From contig NZ_KB894097.1 in NCBI RefSeq assembly GCF_000374305.1, positions 62,001-126,000 on the forward strand: a DNA stretch of 64,000 bases, read 5' to 3'. The notes under the pieces were generated by a model. The model was given only the letters and a program-made list of their open reading frames with translations. It had not been told where the DNA came from and searched no databases. How positions within the stretch are numbered: position 1 is the stretch's first letter; every line of letters starts with the position of its first letter. A program made the position numbers and the translations under genes. The DNA is from Actinomadura flavalba DSM 45200 (GTDB taxonomy: Bacteria; Actinomycetota; Actinomycetes; Streptosporangiales; Streptosporangiaceae). Below, piece by piece: positions 50,394 through 59,690 of the stretch.

Positions 50394-51047
50394 ATGCGGG
50401 TTCTGGTCGTGGAGGACGAACGGGTCCTCGCCGACGCCATCGCGGAGGGACTGCGGGAGGAGGCGATGGCCGTCGACGTCGTCTACGACGGCGACGCCGC
50501 CCTCGACCGCACCTCCTACACCGCCTACGACGTCGTCGTGCTCGACCGGGACCTCCCGCTCGTGCACGGCGACGACGTCTGCCGCGACCTGGCGGGCCGC
50601 GCCGAACCGGCCCGCATCCTCATGCTCACGGCCGCCGGGGACGTCACCGAGCGCGTGCACGGCCTGCGTCTGGGCGCGGACGACTACCTGCCCAAGCCGT
50701 TCGTGTTCAGCGAGCTGGTCGCGCGCATCCGCGCGCTGGGCCGCCGTTCGGCGCCGCCCGTCCCGCCCGTCCTGGAACGGGACGGGGTGCGGCTGGACCC
50801 GCACCGCCGCCGCGTCACGCGCGACGGCGCCGAGGTCCGGCTGACGCGCAAGGAGTTCGCGGTGCTGGAGGAGCTGCTGCGCGCGGACGGCGGCGTCGTC
50901 AGCGCCGAGACGCTGGTGGACCGCGTGTGGGACGAGCACCTTGACCCGTTCAGCAACATCGTCCGCGTGACCATGGCGACGCTCCGCCGCAAACTCGGCG
51001 AACCGGCCGTCATCACGACGATCACCGGCGCGGGGTACCGGCTGTGA
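50394..51047 (+). CDS. OmpR-family response regulator
   Basis: Predicted 217-residue regulator. The receiver domain has the acidic pair E7/D8, phospho-acceptor Asp51 (VVVLDRDLPLVHGDD), MLTAAG and LPKPF. The winged-helix domain has VRLTRKEFAVLEELLRADGG, VWDEHLDPFSNIVRVTMATL and the terminal ITTITGAGYRL. ATG 50394 has GGGGACGGG upstream. Overlaps the kinase gene by four bases (GTGA). Likely targets are the neighbouring exporter operon or itself. Confidence 0.95.
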   Translation: MRVLVVEDERVLADAIAEGLREEAMAVDVVYDGDAALDRTSYTAYDVVVLDRDLPLVHGDDVCRDLAGRAEPARILMLTAAGDVTERVHGLRLGADDYLPKPFVFSELVARIRALGRRSAPPVPPVLERDGVRLDPHRRRVTRDGAEVRLTRKEFAVLEELLRADGGVVSAETLVDRVWDEHLDPFSNIVRVTMATLRRKLGEPAVITTITGAGYRL

Positions 51048-52186
51048 GGCCCCGGATGAGCCTGCGGGCGCGGCTGACGCTGGTGTACGGGTCGCTGTTC
51101 ACGGCGTCGGCCGCGCTGCTCGTCGGCGCCTGCTACCTGCTGACGCGCCGCGCCCTGAACGGCAACCTCATGCCCGTCAAGGTCCTGATGCGGCGCCGGG
51201 AGCCGATCGACCTCGGCGACCCGGCCGGGATCATCGAACTGCGCCGCGAGGTCGACGCCGAGATCGCCCGGCAGAAGGCCGAGATCCTGACCCAGCTCCT
51301 CCAGGCGTCGGTGCTCCTGCTGCTGGCGTTCGGCATCCTGGCCGTCCTCATCGGCCACGTCGTCGCGGGCCGGATGCTGCGTCCCCTGCACACCGTGACC
51401 GCGACGGCGCAGCGCCTGTCGGAGAGCACGCTGCACGAGCGCATCGCGCTCCAGGGCCCGCAGGACGAGATCAAAGACCTGGCCGACATGTTCGACCGGA
51501 TGCTGGACCGCCTGCACCGCGCGTTCGACGGGCAGCGCCGCTTCGTCGCCAACGCCTCGCACGAGCTGCGCACCCCGCTGACGATCAACCGGACGGTGCT
51601 GGAGGTCGCGCTGGCCGGGTCGCGGAACCCGCCGGAGACGAAGGCGCTGGCCGAGGTCCTGCTGGGCAACACCGCCCGGCACGAACGGCTCATCGAGGGC
51701 CTGCTGTTGCTGGCCAAGTCGGAGCGGGAGCTGTCCACGACGGTGCCGGTGGCGCTGCCGGACGTCGCCCGCAGCGCCCTGGACCAGGTCGAGCCGCCCT
51801 CCGGCGTGACGGTGACGGCCGACCTGGCGGACGCGCCCGTCACCGGCGACCCGGTCCTGCTGGAGCGCTGCGCGGTCAACCTGCTGGAGAACGCCGCGAA
51901 GTACAACGTCCCGGACGGCACGATCGACCTCGCGACGGGCACCCACGACGGCTGGGCGTACCTGCGCGTCCGCAACACCGGCCGCCCGGTCGCCGGCTAC
52001 GAGATCGCGATGATCTTCGAGCCGTTCCGCCGGCTGCGCGGCGACCGCGTCGCGTCGGCCGAGGGCGCGGGCCTCGGCCTGTCGATCGTCGCCGCCGTCG
52101 TCGCCGCCCACGGCGGCACCGTGGACGCCCGTCCCGGCACGTCCGGCGGCCTGGACGTCACGGCCCGCTTCCCCGCGTCAGGATGA
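51044..52186 (+). CDS. Sensor histidine kinase
   Basis: Predicted 380-residue membrane kinase. Two helices (YGSLFTASAALLVGACYLL and LQASVLLLLAFGILAVLIGH) flank a short outside loop of about 55 residues, so it may sense within the membrane. Then a HAMP domain (RMLRPLHTVTATAQRLSE), the H-box ANASHELRTPLTI with His173, N-box LLENAAKYNV and the G-boxes FEPFRRLRG and GAGLGLSIVAAVVAAHGG. Partner of the adjacent OmpR-type regulator; the short sensor loop is typical of kinases responding to cell-envelope antibiotics. Confidence 0.95.
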   Translation: MRPRMSLRARLTLVYGSLFTASAALLVGACYLLTRRALNGNLMPVKVLMRRREPIDLGDPAGIIELRREVDAEIARQKAEILTQLLQASVLLLLAFGILAVLIGHVVAGRMLRPLHTVTATAQRLSESTLHERIALQGPQDEIKDLADMFDRMLDRLHRAFDGQRRFVANASHELRTPLTINRTVLEVALAGSRNPPETKALAEVLLGNTARHERLIEGLLLLAKSERELSTTVPVALPDVARSALDQVEPPSGVTVTADLADAPVTGDPVLLERCAVNLLENAAKYNVPDGTIDLATGTHDGWAYLRVRNTGRPVAGYEIAMIFEPFRRLRGDRVASAEGAGLGLSIVAAVVAAHGGTVDARPGTSGGLDVTARFPASG

Positions 52187-53866
52187 GTGCTGCGGCCAGG
52201 CGACGCGGCCCTCCGGCCGGACCGGATAGGGGCCGCTGGAGAGCCAGCGGTGCACGACCTTGCCGGTCGCGTTGCGCGGCAGTTCCCGGATGAAGTGGAC
52301 GTCGCGCGGCACGGCGTACCGGGCGACGTGCTCCTGGACGTGGGCGCGGACGGTGGCCTCGTCCAGCTCGGCGCCCTCGCGCAGCACGACGTAGGCGGCG
52401 AGCCGCTGCCCGTAGGCTTCGTCGGGGACGCCCACCACGGCGACCTCGTGGATCTGCGGCAGCCGGAGCAGCGCGTCCTCGACCTCGCCGGGCACGACGT
52501 TCTCGCCGCCGGAGACGATCATGCCGTCGCGGCGGCCGTCCACGAACAGCAGGCCCCGGTGGTCGACGTGGCCGAGGTCGCCGGTGGCCAGCAGGCCCTC
52601 GCGGACGCGCAGCGGCTCGCCGCTGGTGTAGCCCTCGAAGATCAGCTCGTTGGCGGCGTGGATCTCGCCCATGGTGGAGCGGCCGACGGGCCGTCCCTCG
52701 TCGTCCAGGATGGACAGGGCGGTGTTGCGCGGCGGCCGTCCGGCGGTGCGCGGGTCGATCCGCAGGTCGCGCGGGGTGGCGATCGACACCCACGACGCTT
52801 CGGTGGAGCCGTACACGTTGTAGAGCCGGTCGCCGTAGACGTCCATGAACCGGGTCGCGAGGTCGCCGGGCAGCGCGGCGCCGCTCAGCGCGACGATCTT
52901 CAGCCCGGACGTGTCGTACAGTTCGCGCGTCTCCTCGGGCAGGTCCAGGATGCGCTGGAGCATGATCGGCACGGCGAACAGCACGGTGTTGGGGTAGGCG
53001 GTGATCGCGCCGAGCGTCGCGGCCGGGTCGAACCGGCGCCGCAGCACGATCGGCGCCCGCAGCGCCCACGCCATCTGGAGCGCCGCGTAGCCCCAGGTGT
53101 GGAACAGCGGCGCCTCGATGATCATCGTGTGCCGGGTGCGGAGCGGGATGCGCGACGTCATCGACGCCAGCGGCCACAGCCCCGGCCGGGGCGGGCGCCG
53201 CGCGCCCTTGGGACGGCCGGTCGTGCCGGAGCTGAGCACGATCGTGCGGCTGAGCTTCTGCGGCGGCGCGATCTTGCTGACGGGGGTCGCGGCGACGATC
53301 TCGTCGATCGTCGGCCCGGCGCCGGGCGCGGGCGTGCGATCGGTCCACACGATGCTGCGCCGGAGCGCGTGCGGCGACGCGGCCAGAATCCGGACGAACT
53401 CGGCGTCGGCGACGATGAGGTCCATCCGCATCTCGCCGAGCACGGCCCGCACCTGGCCCGCGCCGAACCCGGTGTTGAGCAGGACGACCTCGACGCCGCG
53501 CTTGCTGCACGCGACGAGCGTCTCGACCATGCCGCGGTGGTTGCGGCACAGGACGCCGACGCGCTGCGCGGGCCCGTCGAGCGGGAGCCCGGCGGCGAGC
53601 CGGGTGCTGCGCAGGTCCAGCTCGCCGAAGGTGAGCGTGCCCGCCTCGTCCATGAGCGCGACGCGCGTGGGGTTGCGCGCCGCGGCGGCGACGACGATGC
53701 CCGCGAGCGTCGTGTGCCAGCGGCGCAGCGCCCGTATCTGGAGCGGTCCCCTGAGGGGCGCGCCGGAGAAGACGAGACCCGTGCGCAGCAGCAGCCCGGC
53801 GAGGTCGCGCCAGAGTCCCATCCGGCGGCGAAGACCCGGACGGTAATGGGGCCTGGCGTGCACCAC
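52178..53866 (-). CDS. Acyl-CoA synthetase (FadD-like, AMP-binding)
   Basis: Predicted 562-residue ligase activating a carboxylic acid as AMP ester, then CoA thioester. Motifs are TIVLSSGTTGRPKGARR (P-loop), HTWGYAALQM, YNVYGSTEASWVSIA (adenine), LLATGDLGHVDHRGLLFVDG, RRDGMIVSGGENVVPGEVED and the catalytic lysine in PRNATGKVVHRWLS. An N-terminal GLLLRTGLVFSGAPLRG helix may touch the membrane. GTG 53866. Divergent from the thiolase-fadB operon, with shared operator-like repeats, so it probably feeds fatty acids to that beta-oxidation module. The stop overlaps the kinase 3' end by nine bases. Confidence 0.92.
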   Translation of the reverse strand: MVHARPHYRPGLRRRMGLWRDLAGLLLRTGLVFSGAPLRGPLQIRALRRWHTTLAGIVVAAAARNPTRVALMDEAGTLTFGELDLRSTRLAAGLPLDGPAQRVGVLCRNHRGMVETLVACSKRGVEVVLLNTGFGAGQVRAVLGEMRMDLIVADAEFVRILAASPHALRRSIVWTDRTPAPGAGPTIDEIVAATPVSKIAPPQKLSRTIVLSSGTTGRPKGARRPPRPGLWPLASMTSRIPLRTRHTMIIEAPLFHTWGYAALQMAWALRAPIVLRRRFDPAATLGAITAYPNTVLFAVPIMLQRILDLPEETRELYDTSGLKIVALSGAALPGDLATRFMDVYGDRLYNVYGSTEASWVSIATPRDLRIDPRTAGRPPRNTALSILDDEGRPVGRSTMGEIHAANELIFEGYTSGEPLRVREGLLATGDLGHVDHRGLLFVDGRRDGMIVSGGENVVPGEVEDALLRLPQIHEVAVVGVPDEAYGQRLAAYVVLREGAELDEATVRAHVQEHVARYAVPRDVHFIRELPRNATGKVVHRWLSSGPYPVRPEGRVAWPQHSS

Positions 53867-53945
53867 CGCGACCTCCTCGGCGACTTTGCCGTCACGTTAC
53901 CCAGCGGCTTTCACGGCGACAAGAGCTGGAGCGCTTTGACTCCGC

Positions 53946-53998
53946 GTCAGTAGTTACTGACGAGTAGCATTGACGGTTACCAGCGAGTAGCATCGTGC
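53946..53998. promoter_or_regulatory. Operator cluster between acyl-CoA synthetase and thiolase genes
   Basis: GTCAGTA-GT-TACTGAC (53946-53961) is a palindrome with perfect 7-bp arms. It overlaps two direct repeats of 23 bases starting at 53953 and 53976 (GTTAC-N4-CGAGTAGCAT), each itself roughly GTTACT-N4-AGTARC symmetric. The cluster lies between the divergent fadD-like and thiolase starts, the expected place for a TetR-type fatty-acid repressor site. Confidence 0.55.
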
Positions 53999-54082
53999 TC
54001 GTGGGTACTCGTGCCGCCCCGCGACAGCCACGGGCGGCACGGGGCTCAACCACATCGACCATCCCCGAGGGAGGGACGACCC

Positions 54083-55285
54083 GTGCCTCGCACCGCACGT
54101 GACGTCGTGTTCGTCGACGGCGTCCGCACGCCGTTCGGCAAGGCGGGCCCCAAGGGCCTGTACGCGGAGACCCGCGCCGACGACCTGGTCGTGCGCGCCA
54201 TCCGCGAACTCATCCGGCGCAACCCGTCCCTGCCCCCGGAGCGGGTGGACGAGGTCGCCATCGCGGCCACCACGCAGACCGGCGACCAGGGCCTCACCAT
54301 CGGCCGCTCCGCCGCCGTCCTGGCGGGCCTGCCCAAGAGCGTGCCCGGCTACGCCGTCGACCGCATGTGCGCGGGCGCGATGACGGCCGTCACCACCTCC
54401 GGCGCCGGCATCTCGTTCGGCTCCTACGACGTCGTCATCGCGGGCGGCGTCGAGCACATGGGCCGCCACCCGATGGGCGAGGGCGTCGACCCCAACCCGC
54501 GCTTCCTGGCCGACAAGCTGGTGGACCCGTCCGCGCTGGTCATGGGCTCCACCGCCGAGAACCTGCACGACCGGTTCCCCGGCATCACCAAGGAGCGCGC
54601 CGACGCCTACGCCGTGCGCAGCCAGCAGAAGGTCGCCGCCGCCTACGCCGCCGGGAAGATCCAGCCGGACCTGGTGCCGACCGCGATCCGCTCGGCCGAC
54701 AAGGGCTGGGGCCTGGCCACCGAGGACGAGCCGCCGCGTCCGACCACCACGATGGAGAGCCTCGCCGGGCTCAAGACCCCGTTCCGCGTGCACGGCAACG
54801 TGACCGCCGGTAACGCGGCCGGGCTCAACGACGGCGCCACCGCGTGCCTGCTCGCCGCCGAGGACGTCGCCCGCGAGCTGGGCCTGACGCCCAAGATGCG
54901 GCTGGTCGACTTCTCGTTCGCGGGCGTCGAGCCCGAGATCATGGGCGTCGGGCCGGTCCCGGCCACCGAGAAGCTGCTCGCCCGCAACTCGCTGACCATG
55001 GACGACATCGGCCTCATCGAGATCAACGAGGCGTTCGCCGTCCAGGTGCTCGCGTTCCTGGAGCACTTCAAGATCGACGACGATGACGCGCGCGTGAACC
55101 CGTGGGGCGGCGCCATCGCCGTCGGCCACCCTCTCGCGTCCTCCGGCGTGCGGCTGATGAACCAGCTCGCGCGGCTGTTCGAGGAGCGCACCGACGTCCG
55201 CTACGGCCTCACCACCATGTGCGTCGGCATGGGCATGGGCGGGACCGTCCTCTGGGAGAACGTGAACTGGGAGGGTGGCAAGTGA
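54083..55285 (+). CDS. fadA: Acetyl-CoA acyltransferase (thiolase) FadA
   Basis: Predicted 400-residue thiolase that cleaves 3-ketoacyl-CoA at the end of each beta-oxidation turn. Active-site Cys96 lies in VDRMCAGAMTAVTTSG, the second cysteine is Cys380 (TMCVGMGMGGTVLWE), and the histidine lies in GGAIAVGHPLASSG. NEAFAVQVLAFLE is the third motif. GTG 54083 is preceded by GGGAGGG. The stop overlaps the fadB start (GTGA), so both are co-translated. Confidence 0.95.
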   Translation: MPRTARDVVFVDGVRTPFGKAGPKGLYAETRADDLVVRAIRELIRRNPSLPPERVDEVAIAATTQTGDQGLTIGRSAAVLAGLPKSVPGYAVDRMCAGAMTAVTTSGAGISFGSYDVVIAGGVEHMGRHPMGEGVDPNPRFLADKLVDPSALVMGSTAENLHDRFPGITKERADAYAVRSQQKVAAAYAAGKIQPDLVPTAIRSADKGWGLATEDEPPRPTTTMESLAGLKTPFRVHGNVTAGNAAGLNDGATACLLAAEDVARELGLTPKMRLVDFSFAGVEPEIMGVGPVPATEKLLARNSLTMDDIGLIEINEAFAVQVLAFLEHFKIDDDDARVNPWGGAIAVGHPLASSGVRLMNQLARLFEERTDVRYGLTTMCVGMGMGGTVLWENVNWEGGK

Positions 55286-57396
55286 GTAGCGTAGAGACGT
55301 GGCGCTCGCTGCTGGCGAGCGAGGATCGCAACCAGGACGAAGTCGTCACGCACGCCTACGTGCGCGACGTCGCGCTGCCGTTCGGCGCGGGCACCGCCGC
55401 CCTGATCACCCTGGACAACGGCTTCGACCACACGAAGCCGAACACGTTCGGCCCGCGCGGCCTGCTCGCGCTGAACGACGTGCTCGACACCGTCGAGGCC
55501 CGCGACGACATCGTGGCCGTGGCCGTCACCGGCAAGCCGTTCATCTTCGCCGTCGGCGCGGACCTCAAGGGCGTCTCCTCGCTCTCGGACCGCGATGAGG
55601 CGGCGCTCATCGGCAGGCTCGGCCACGACGTCTTCCGCCGCCTCGGTGAGCTGAACGTCCCGTCGTTCGCCTACTACAACGGCGCGGCGATGGGCGGCGG
55701 CGTCGAGATCGGCCTGCACTGCACGTACCGGACGATCTCGGCGGGCATCCCGGCGTTCGCGCTGCCCGAGACGTTCCTCGGGCTCGTCCCCGGCTGGGGC
55801 GGCACGTACCTGCTGCCGCGGCTGATCGGCGTCGAGAAGGCGCTGAAGGTCGTCATCGACAACCCGCTCGCGCAGAACCGGATGCTCAAGGGCCCGCAGG
55901 CGTTCGACCTCGGCATCGCGGACGCGATCTTCGAGTCGGCCGACTTCCTGGAGGAGTCGCTGACCTGGACGGCCCGCGTCCTCACCGGTCAGGTGCGGGT
56001 GAAGCGCCCCGAGGTCGACACCGGCAAGGCGTGGGACGACGCGGTGGCGCTCGCCCGCTGGAACATCGACGGCAAGCTGCACGGCGCGGCGCCGTCCTTC
56101 GTCCGCGCGCTGGACCTCGTGGCCGCCGCCAAGGACCGCAGCCGCGACGAGGGTTTCGCCGCCGAGGACGAGGCGCTGGCCGACCTCATCATGAGCGACG
56201 AGCTGCGCGCCGGTCTCTACGCGTTCGACCTGGTGCAGAAGCGCGCCAAGCGTCCCGCCGGGGCGCCGGACAAGGCGCTGGCCCGCAAGGTGACCAAGGT
56301 CGGCGTCGTCGGCGCGGGCCTGATGGCCTCGCAGCTCGCGCTGCTGTTCGCGCGCCGCATGGAGGTCCCGGTCGTGCTGACCGACCTCGACCAGGAGCGC
56401 CTGGACAAGGGCGTCGGCTACGCGCACGCCGAGATCGACAAGCTGCTCGGCAAGGGCCGCGTCTCCGCCGATAAGGCGAACCGCCTCAAGGCTCTCATCT
56501 CGGGCTCGCTGACCAAGGACGCGTTCGCCGACGCCGACTTCGTCATCGAGGCCGTCTTCGAGGAGATGTCGGTCAAGCAGAAGGTCTTCGCCGAGGTGGA
56601 GGAGCACGTCTCCCCCGAGGCGATCCTGGCGACGAACACGTCCTCGCTGTCGGTGTCGGAGATGGCGTCCAAGCTGCGGCACCCCGAGCGGGTCGTGGGC
56701 TTCCACTTCTTCAACCCGGTCGCGGTGCTGCCGCTGCTGGAGATCGTCCGCGGCGAGCAGACGGACGACGCGGCGCTGGCGACGGCGTTCGCGGTCGGCA
56801 AGCAGCTCAAGAAGTCGTCGGTGCTGGTCAAGGACGCTCCGGCGTTCGTGGCGAACCGCATCCTGCTGCGCCTCATGGCCGAGATCATCCAGACGGTCGA
56901 CGAGGGCACCCCGATCGACGTGGCCGAGCGCGCCGCCGCGCCGCTCGGGCTGCCGATGCCGCCGTTCGTCCTGATGGGCCTGGTCGGCCCGGCGATCGCG
57001 CTGCACGTCAACGAGACGCTGCACGGCGCCTTCCCGGACCGGTTCCCGCTGTCGGAGAAGTTCGCGAAGTTCGTCGCGGCCGGGAAGAAGGGCGTCTACC
57101 AGCCCGACTTCTCCCTGGACCCCGAGGCCGTGGAGCTCTTCGGCGGCGGCGCGAACCCGTCCACCGAGGAGCAGGTGCTCGACCGCGCGCTGCGCGCCCT
57201 GGCCCAGGAGATCCGCCTCATGCTGGACGAGGGCGTCGTCGCGGCCGCCGAGGACATCGACCTGTGCATGATCCTCGGCGCCGGCTGGCCCTTCCACCTG
57301 GGCGGCATCACGCCCTACCTCGACCGCTCGGGCGTCTCCGAGCAGGTCAACGGCTCCCGGTTCCTGGAGCCGGGCGTCGCGTCCGTCCCCCGGTAG
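55282..57396 (+). CDS. fadB: Fatty-acid oxidation complex, hydratase/3-hydroxyacyl-CoA dehydrogenase
   Basis: Predicted 704-residue bifunctional enzyme. Residues about 20-270 are an enoyl-CoA hydratase (crotonase) domain with GKPFIFAVGADLKGVSSL and YYNGAAMGGGVEIGLHCTY. From about 335 the NAD-binding dehydrogenase domain has KVGVVGAGLMASQLALLFAR, EAVFEEMSVKQKVFAEVEEH, ATNTSSLSVSEMASKL, VVGFHFFNPVAVLPLLEIVR and LVKDAPAFVANRILLRLM. It forms a complex with the thiolase encoded just upstream. Start GTG 55282. A hairpin follows the stop. Confidence 0.96.
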   Translation: MSSVETWRSLLASEDRNQDEVVTHAYVRDVALPFGAGTAALITLDNGFDHTKPNTFGPRGLLALNDVLDTVEARDDIVAVAVTGKPFIFAVGADLKGVSSLSDRDEAALIGRLGHDVFRRLGELNVPSFAYYNGAAMGGGVEIGLHCTYRTISAGIPAFALPETFLGLVPGWGGTYLLPRLIGVEKALKVVIDNPLAQNRMLKGPQAFDLGIADAIFESADFLEESLTWTARVLTGQVRVKRPEVDTGKAWDDAVALARWNIDGKLHGAAPSFVRALDLVAAAKDRSRDEGFAAEDEALADLIMSDELRAGLYAFDLVQKRAKRPAGAPDKALARKVTKVGVVGAGLMASQLALLFARRMEVPVVLTDLDQERLDKGVGYAHAEIDKLLGKGRVSADKANRLKALISGSLTKDAFADADFVIEAVFEEMSVKQKVFAEVEEHVSPEAILATNTSSLSVSEMASKLRHPERVVGFHFFNPVAVLPLLEIVRGEQTDDAALATAFAVGKQLKKSSVLVKDAPAFVANRILLRLMAEIIQTVDEGTPIDVAERAAAPLGLPMPPFVLMGLVGPAIALHVNETLHGAFPDRFPLSEKFAKFVAAGKKGVYQPDFSLDPEAVELFGGGANPSTEEQVLDRALRALAQEIRLMLDEGVVAAAEDIDLCMILGAGWPFHLGGITPYLDRSGVSEQVNGSRFLEPGVASVPR

Positions 57397-57411
57397 GGAC
57401 GCACCACGACC

Positions 57412-57451
57412 CCGCGGGGCGGCATCCGGATCACCGGGTGCCGCCCTGCGG
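57412..57451 (+). terminator. Hairpin terminator after fadB
   Basis: 13-bp arms with one mismatch (CCGCGGGGCGGCA and TGCCGCCCTGCGG) and an additional inner CCGG/CCGG pairing, starting 16 bases after the fadB stop. No T tract, as usual for these genomes. Confidence 0.7.
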
Positions 57452-58157
57452 CCATTTCGGCACGGGGAAGCCGGGACGGTCCACACATGGCAGCAATGGT
57501 CCCGCCCCGGCCTCACACCCGGAGAAGAATCCGATGAGGGATTCCGCTCAGCTCCGAACGCTCCACACTCCTACCACGGCGCCGTACCGGCACTCGACCG
57601 GATATCTCCGGCGGCACCCCAGCCCACGGAACCCCTCGTTGTCAGCCCCGACCAGACGCCGCCGCACGGTGGTCTCACGCCCTCTTCTCGGCGGTGCTCA
57701 GCCGACCGGCGCGTGCGCCCCGACCCGGGTGGGGATCCCGTCTCCGGGTCCAGGTCCGGCAGCGCGGGGATACGCCCGGTAGCCGTCCCGAGCGACCGGG
57801 GGCACCGACCGGTGATCCCGCCGTGTCGGTGCACAGAGGTCTTCCTGTCCGGGATCGGCCGTGCCGCCGCCGGGGTTCGGCGGACGCGGACCGACCGTAC
57901 GGACGCGGCGCCCGGCCGGGCGATGGCGGACGGTACCGGGCGTTCGGTGGTGTTCTCGGAGGTCATGGGTGGACCGGGCACCACCGTGCCGATTCGGCCT
58001 CGGTTCGGGAGAGCGATTTCCGCGCGCTTTCGCTACCCGTTTCGCCATCGGCTGAACAGGTCTTTTCCGGCACATCGGAGACTTCCGGGCGGTCGCGTGT
58101 TTGGCGCGTCACATTGGGGCGATCATGGCTGGAGATCCCGGCGGAACGGAGTGGGCC
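57452..58157. other. Intergenic stretch without a convincing gene
   Basis: About 700 bases before the permease. Open frames in all directions lack recognisable products and initiation signals; the third-position bias drops here. It should hold the permease promoter. No clear repeat or operator seen. Confidence 0.5.
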
Positions 58158-59642
58158 GTGCACCTCTTTCGCACCAAGTCGGTGGAGCAGTCCATCCGCG
58201 ATACCGAGGCGCCCGAGCACCGGTTGCGGCGGGAGCTGTCCGCCTTCGACCTGGTCGTGTTCGGCGTCGGGGTCATCATCGGGACGGGGATCTTCGTCCT
58301 CACCGGCCAGGTCGCCCGCGACAAGGCCGGGCCCGCCGTCGCGATCTCGTTCATCCTGGCCGCCGTCGTGTGCGGGCTCGCCGCGCTGTGCTACGCCGAG
58401 TTCGCCTCGACCGTGCCGGTCGCCGGATCGGCCTACACGTTCTCCTACGCGACGCTCGGTGAGTTCCCGGCCTGGATCATCGGGTGGGACCTCATCCTCG
58501 AACTCGCGCTCGGCGCGGCCGTGGTGTCGGTCGGATGGTCGGGCTACTTCGTGTCCCTGCTCGACTCGATAGGGATCACCTGGCCGGAGACGCTGGCCAA
58601 TCCACCCGGCGAGGGCGGCGTCGTCAACATCCCGGCGATCCTGCTGGTGCTGCTGGTGACGGTGCTGCTCGTCATCGGCACCAAGGTGTCGTCCCGCGTC
58701 AACGCGATCGTCGTCGCGATCAAGGTGTCGGTCGTGCTGCTGGTCATCGTGGCCGGGCTGTTCTTCCTCAAGGCCGACAACTACACGCCGTTCATCCCGC
58801 CGTCGCAGCCGAGCGAGTCGACCGAGGGCATCCACGCGCCGCTGCTCCAGGTGCTGTTCGGGGTGACGCCCGTCAGCTTCGGCTGGCTCGGCATCTTCGC
58901 GGCCGTCGCCGTCGTGTTCTTCGCCTACATCGGGTTCGACGTCGTCGCCACCACCGCCGAAGAGGCGCGCAACCCGCAGCGCGACCTGCCGATCGGCCTC
59001 ATCGGCTCGCTCGTCATCACCGCCGTGCTGTACGCGGCGGTCGCGCTCGTCGTCGTCGGCATGCAGAACTACGCCGACCTGAGCACGGCCGCGCCGCTCG
59101 CCGACGCGTTCAAGGCCGTCGGGCATCCGGCCTTCGCGACGATCATCTCGATCGGCGCCGTCGCCGGGCTCACCACGGTCGTGCTGATCCTGCTGCTCGG
59201 GCAGATCCGCGTCATGTTCGCGATGGGCCGCGACCGGATGCTGCCGCCGTGGCTCGCGCAGGTCCACCCGCGCTTCGGCACCCCCTACCGCGTCACGATC
59301 ATCATGGGCGCGCTCGTCGCGGTGCTCGCCGGGTTCATCCCGCTGGCGCAGCTCGCCGAACTCGTCAACATCGGGACGCTGTTCGCGTTCGTCGTCGTGT
59401 CGATCGGCGTCGTCATCATGCGCCGCACCCGGCCCGAGCTGCCGCGCGCGTTCCGCACGCCGCTCGTCCCGCTCGTCCCGATCCTGTCGGTGCTGGCCTG
59501 CGTGTTCGTCATGCTGAACCTGCCCGTCGAGACGTGGCTGCGCTTCCTGGCGTGGATGGTCCTCGGCACCCTGATCTACTTCGCGTACGGCCACCGGCAC
59601 AGCCGGCTCCGCGTCGCGGAGAAGGGCGCCGAACCGAAGTAG
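58158..59642 (+). CDS. APC-family amino-acid permease (cationic-amino-acid-transporter-like)
   Basis: Predicted 494-residue membrane transporter with about 12-14 helices. It opens with LFRTKSVEQSIRDTEAPEHR, the conserved lead of this actinobacterial group, then FDLVVFGVGVIIGTGIFVLT (helix 1 substrate loop), GSAYTFSYATLGEFPAWIIG, FFAYIGFDVVATTAEEARNP and VMFAMGRDRMLPPWLAQVHP. I start at GTG 58158, with GGAG seven bases upstream, since homologues begin at this point; an earlier in-frame start at 58101 adds 19 unlikely residues. Substrate probably a basic or broad-range amino acid. Confidence 0.92.
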   Translation: MHLFRTKSVEQSIRDTEAPEHRLRRELSAFDLVVFGVGVIIGTGIFVLTGQVARDKAGPAVAISFILAAVVCGLAALCYAEFASTVPVAGSAYTFSYATLGEFPAWIIGWDLILELALGAAVVSVGWSGYFVSLLDSIGITWPETLANPPGEGGVVNIPAILLVLLVTVLLVIGTKVSSRVNAIVVAIKVSVVLLVIVAGLFFLKADNYTPFIPPSQPSESTEGIHAPLLQVLFGVTPVSFGWLGIFAAVAVVFFAYIGFDVVATTAEEARNPQRDLPIGLIGSLVITAVLYAAVALVVVGMQNYADLSTAAPLADAFKAVGHPAFATIISIGAVAGLTTVVLILLLGQIRVMFAMGRDRMLPPWLAQVHPRFGTPYRVTIIMGALVAVLAGFIPLAQLAELVNIGTLFAFVVVSIGVVIMRRTRPELPRAFRTPLVPLVPILSVLACVFVMLNLPVETWLRFLAWMVLGTLIYFAYGHRHSRLRVAEKGAEPK

Positions 59643-59690
59643 GCACGGCGCGCGATGCCGAAACCAGACGTTCGTGGGCACAATGCCCGC

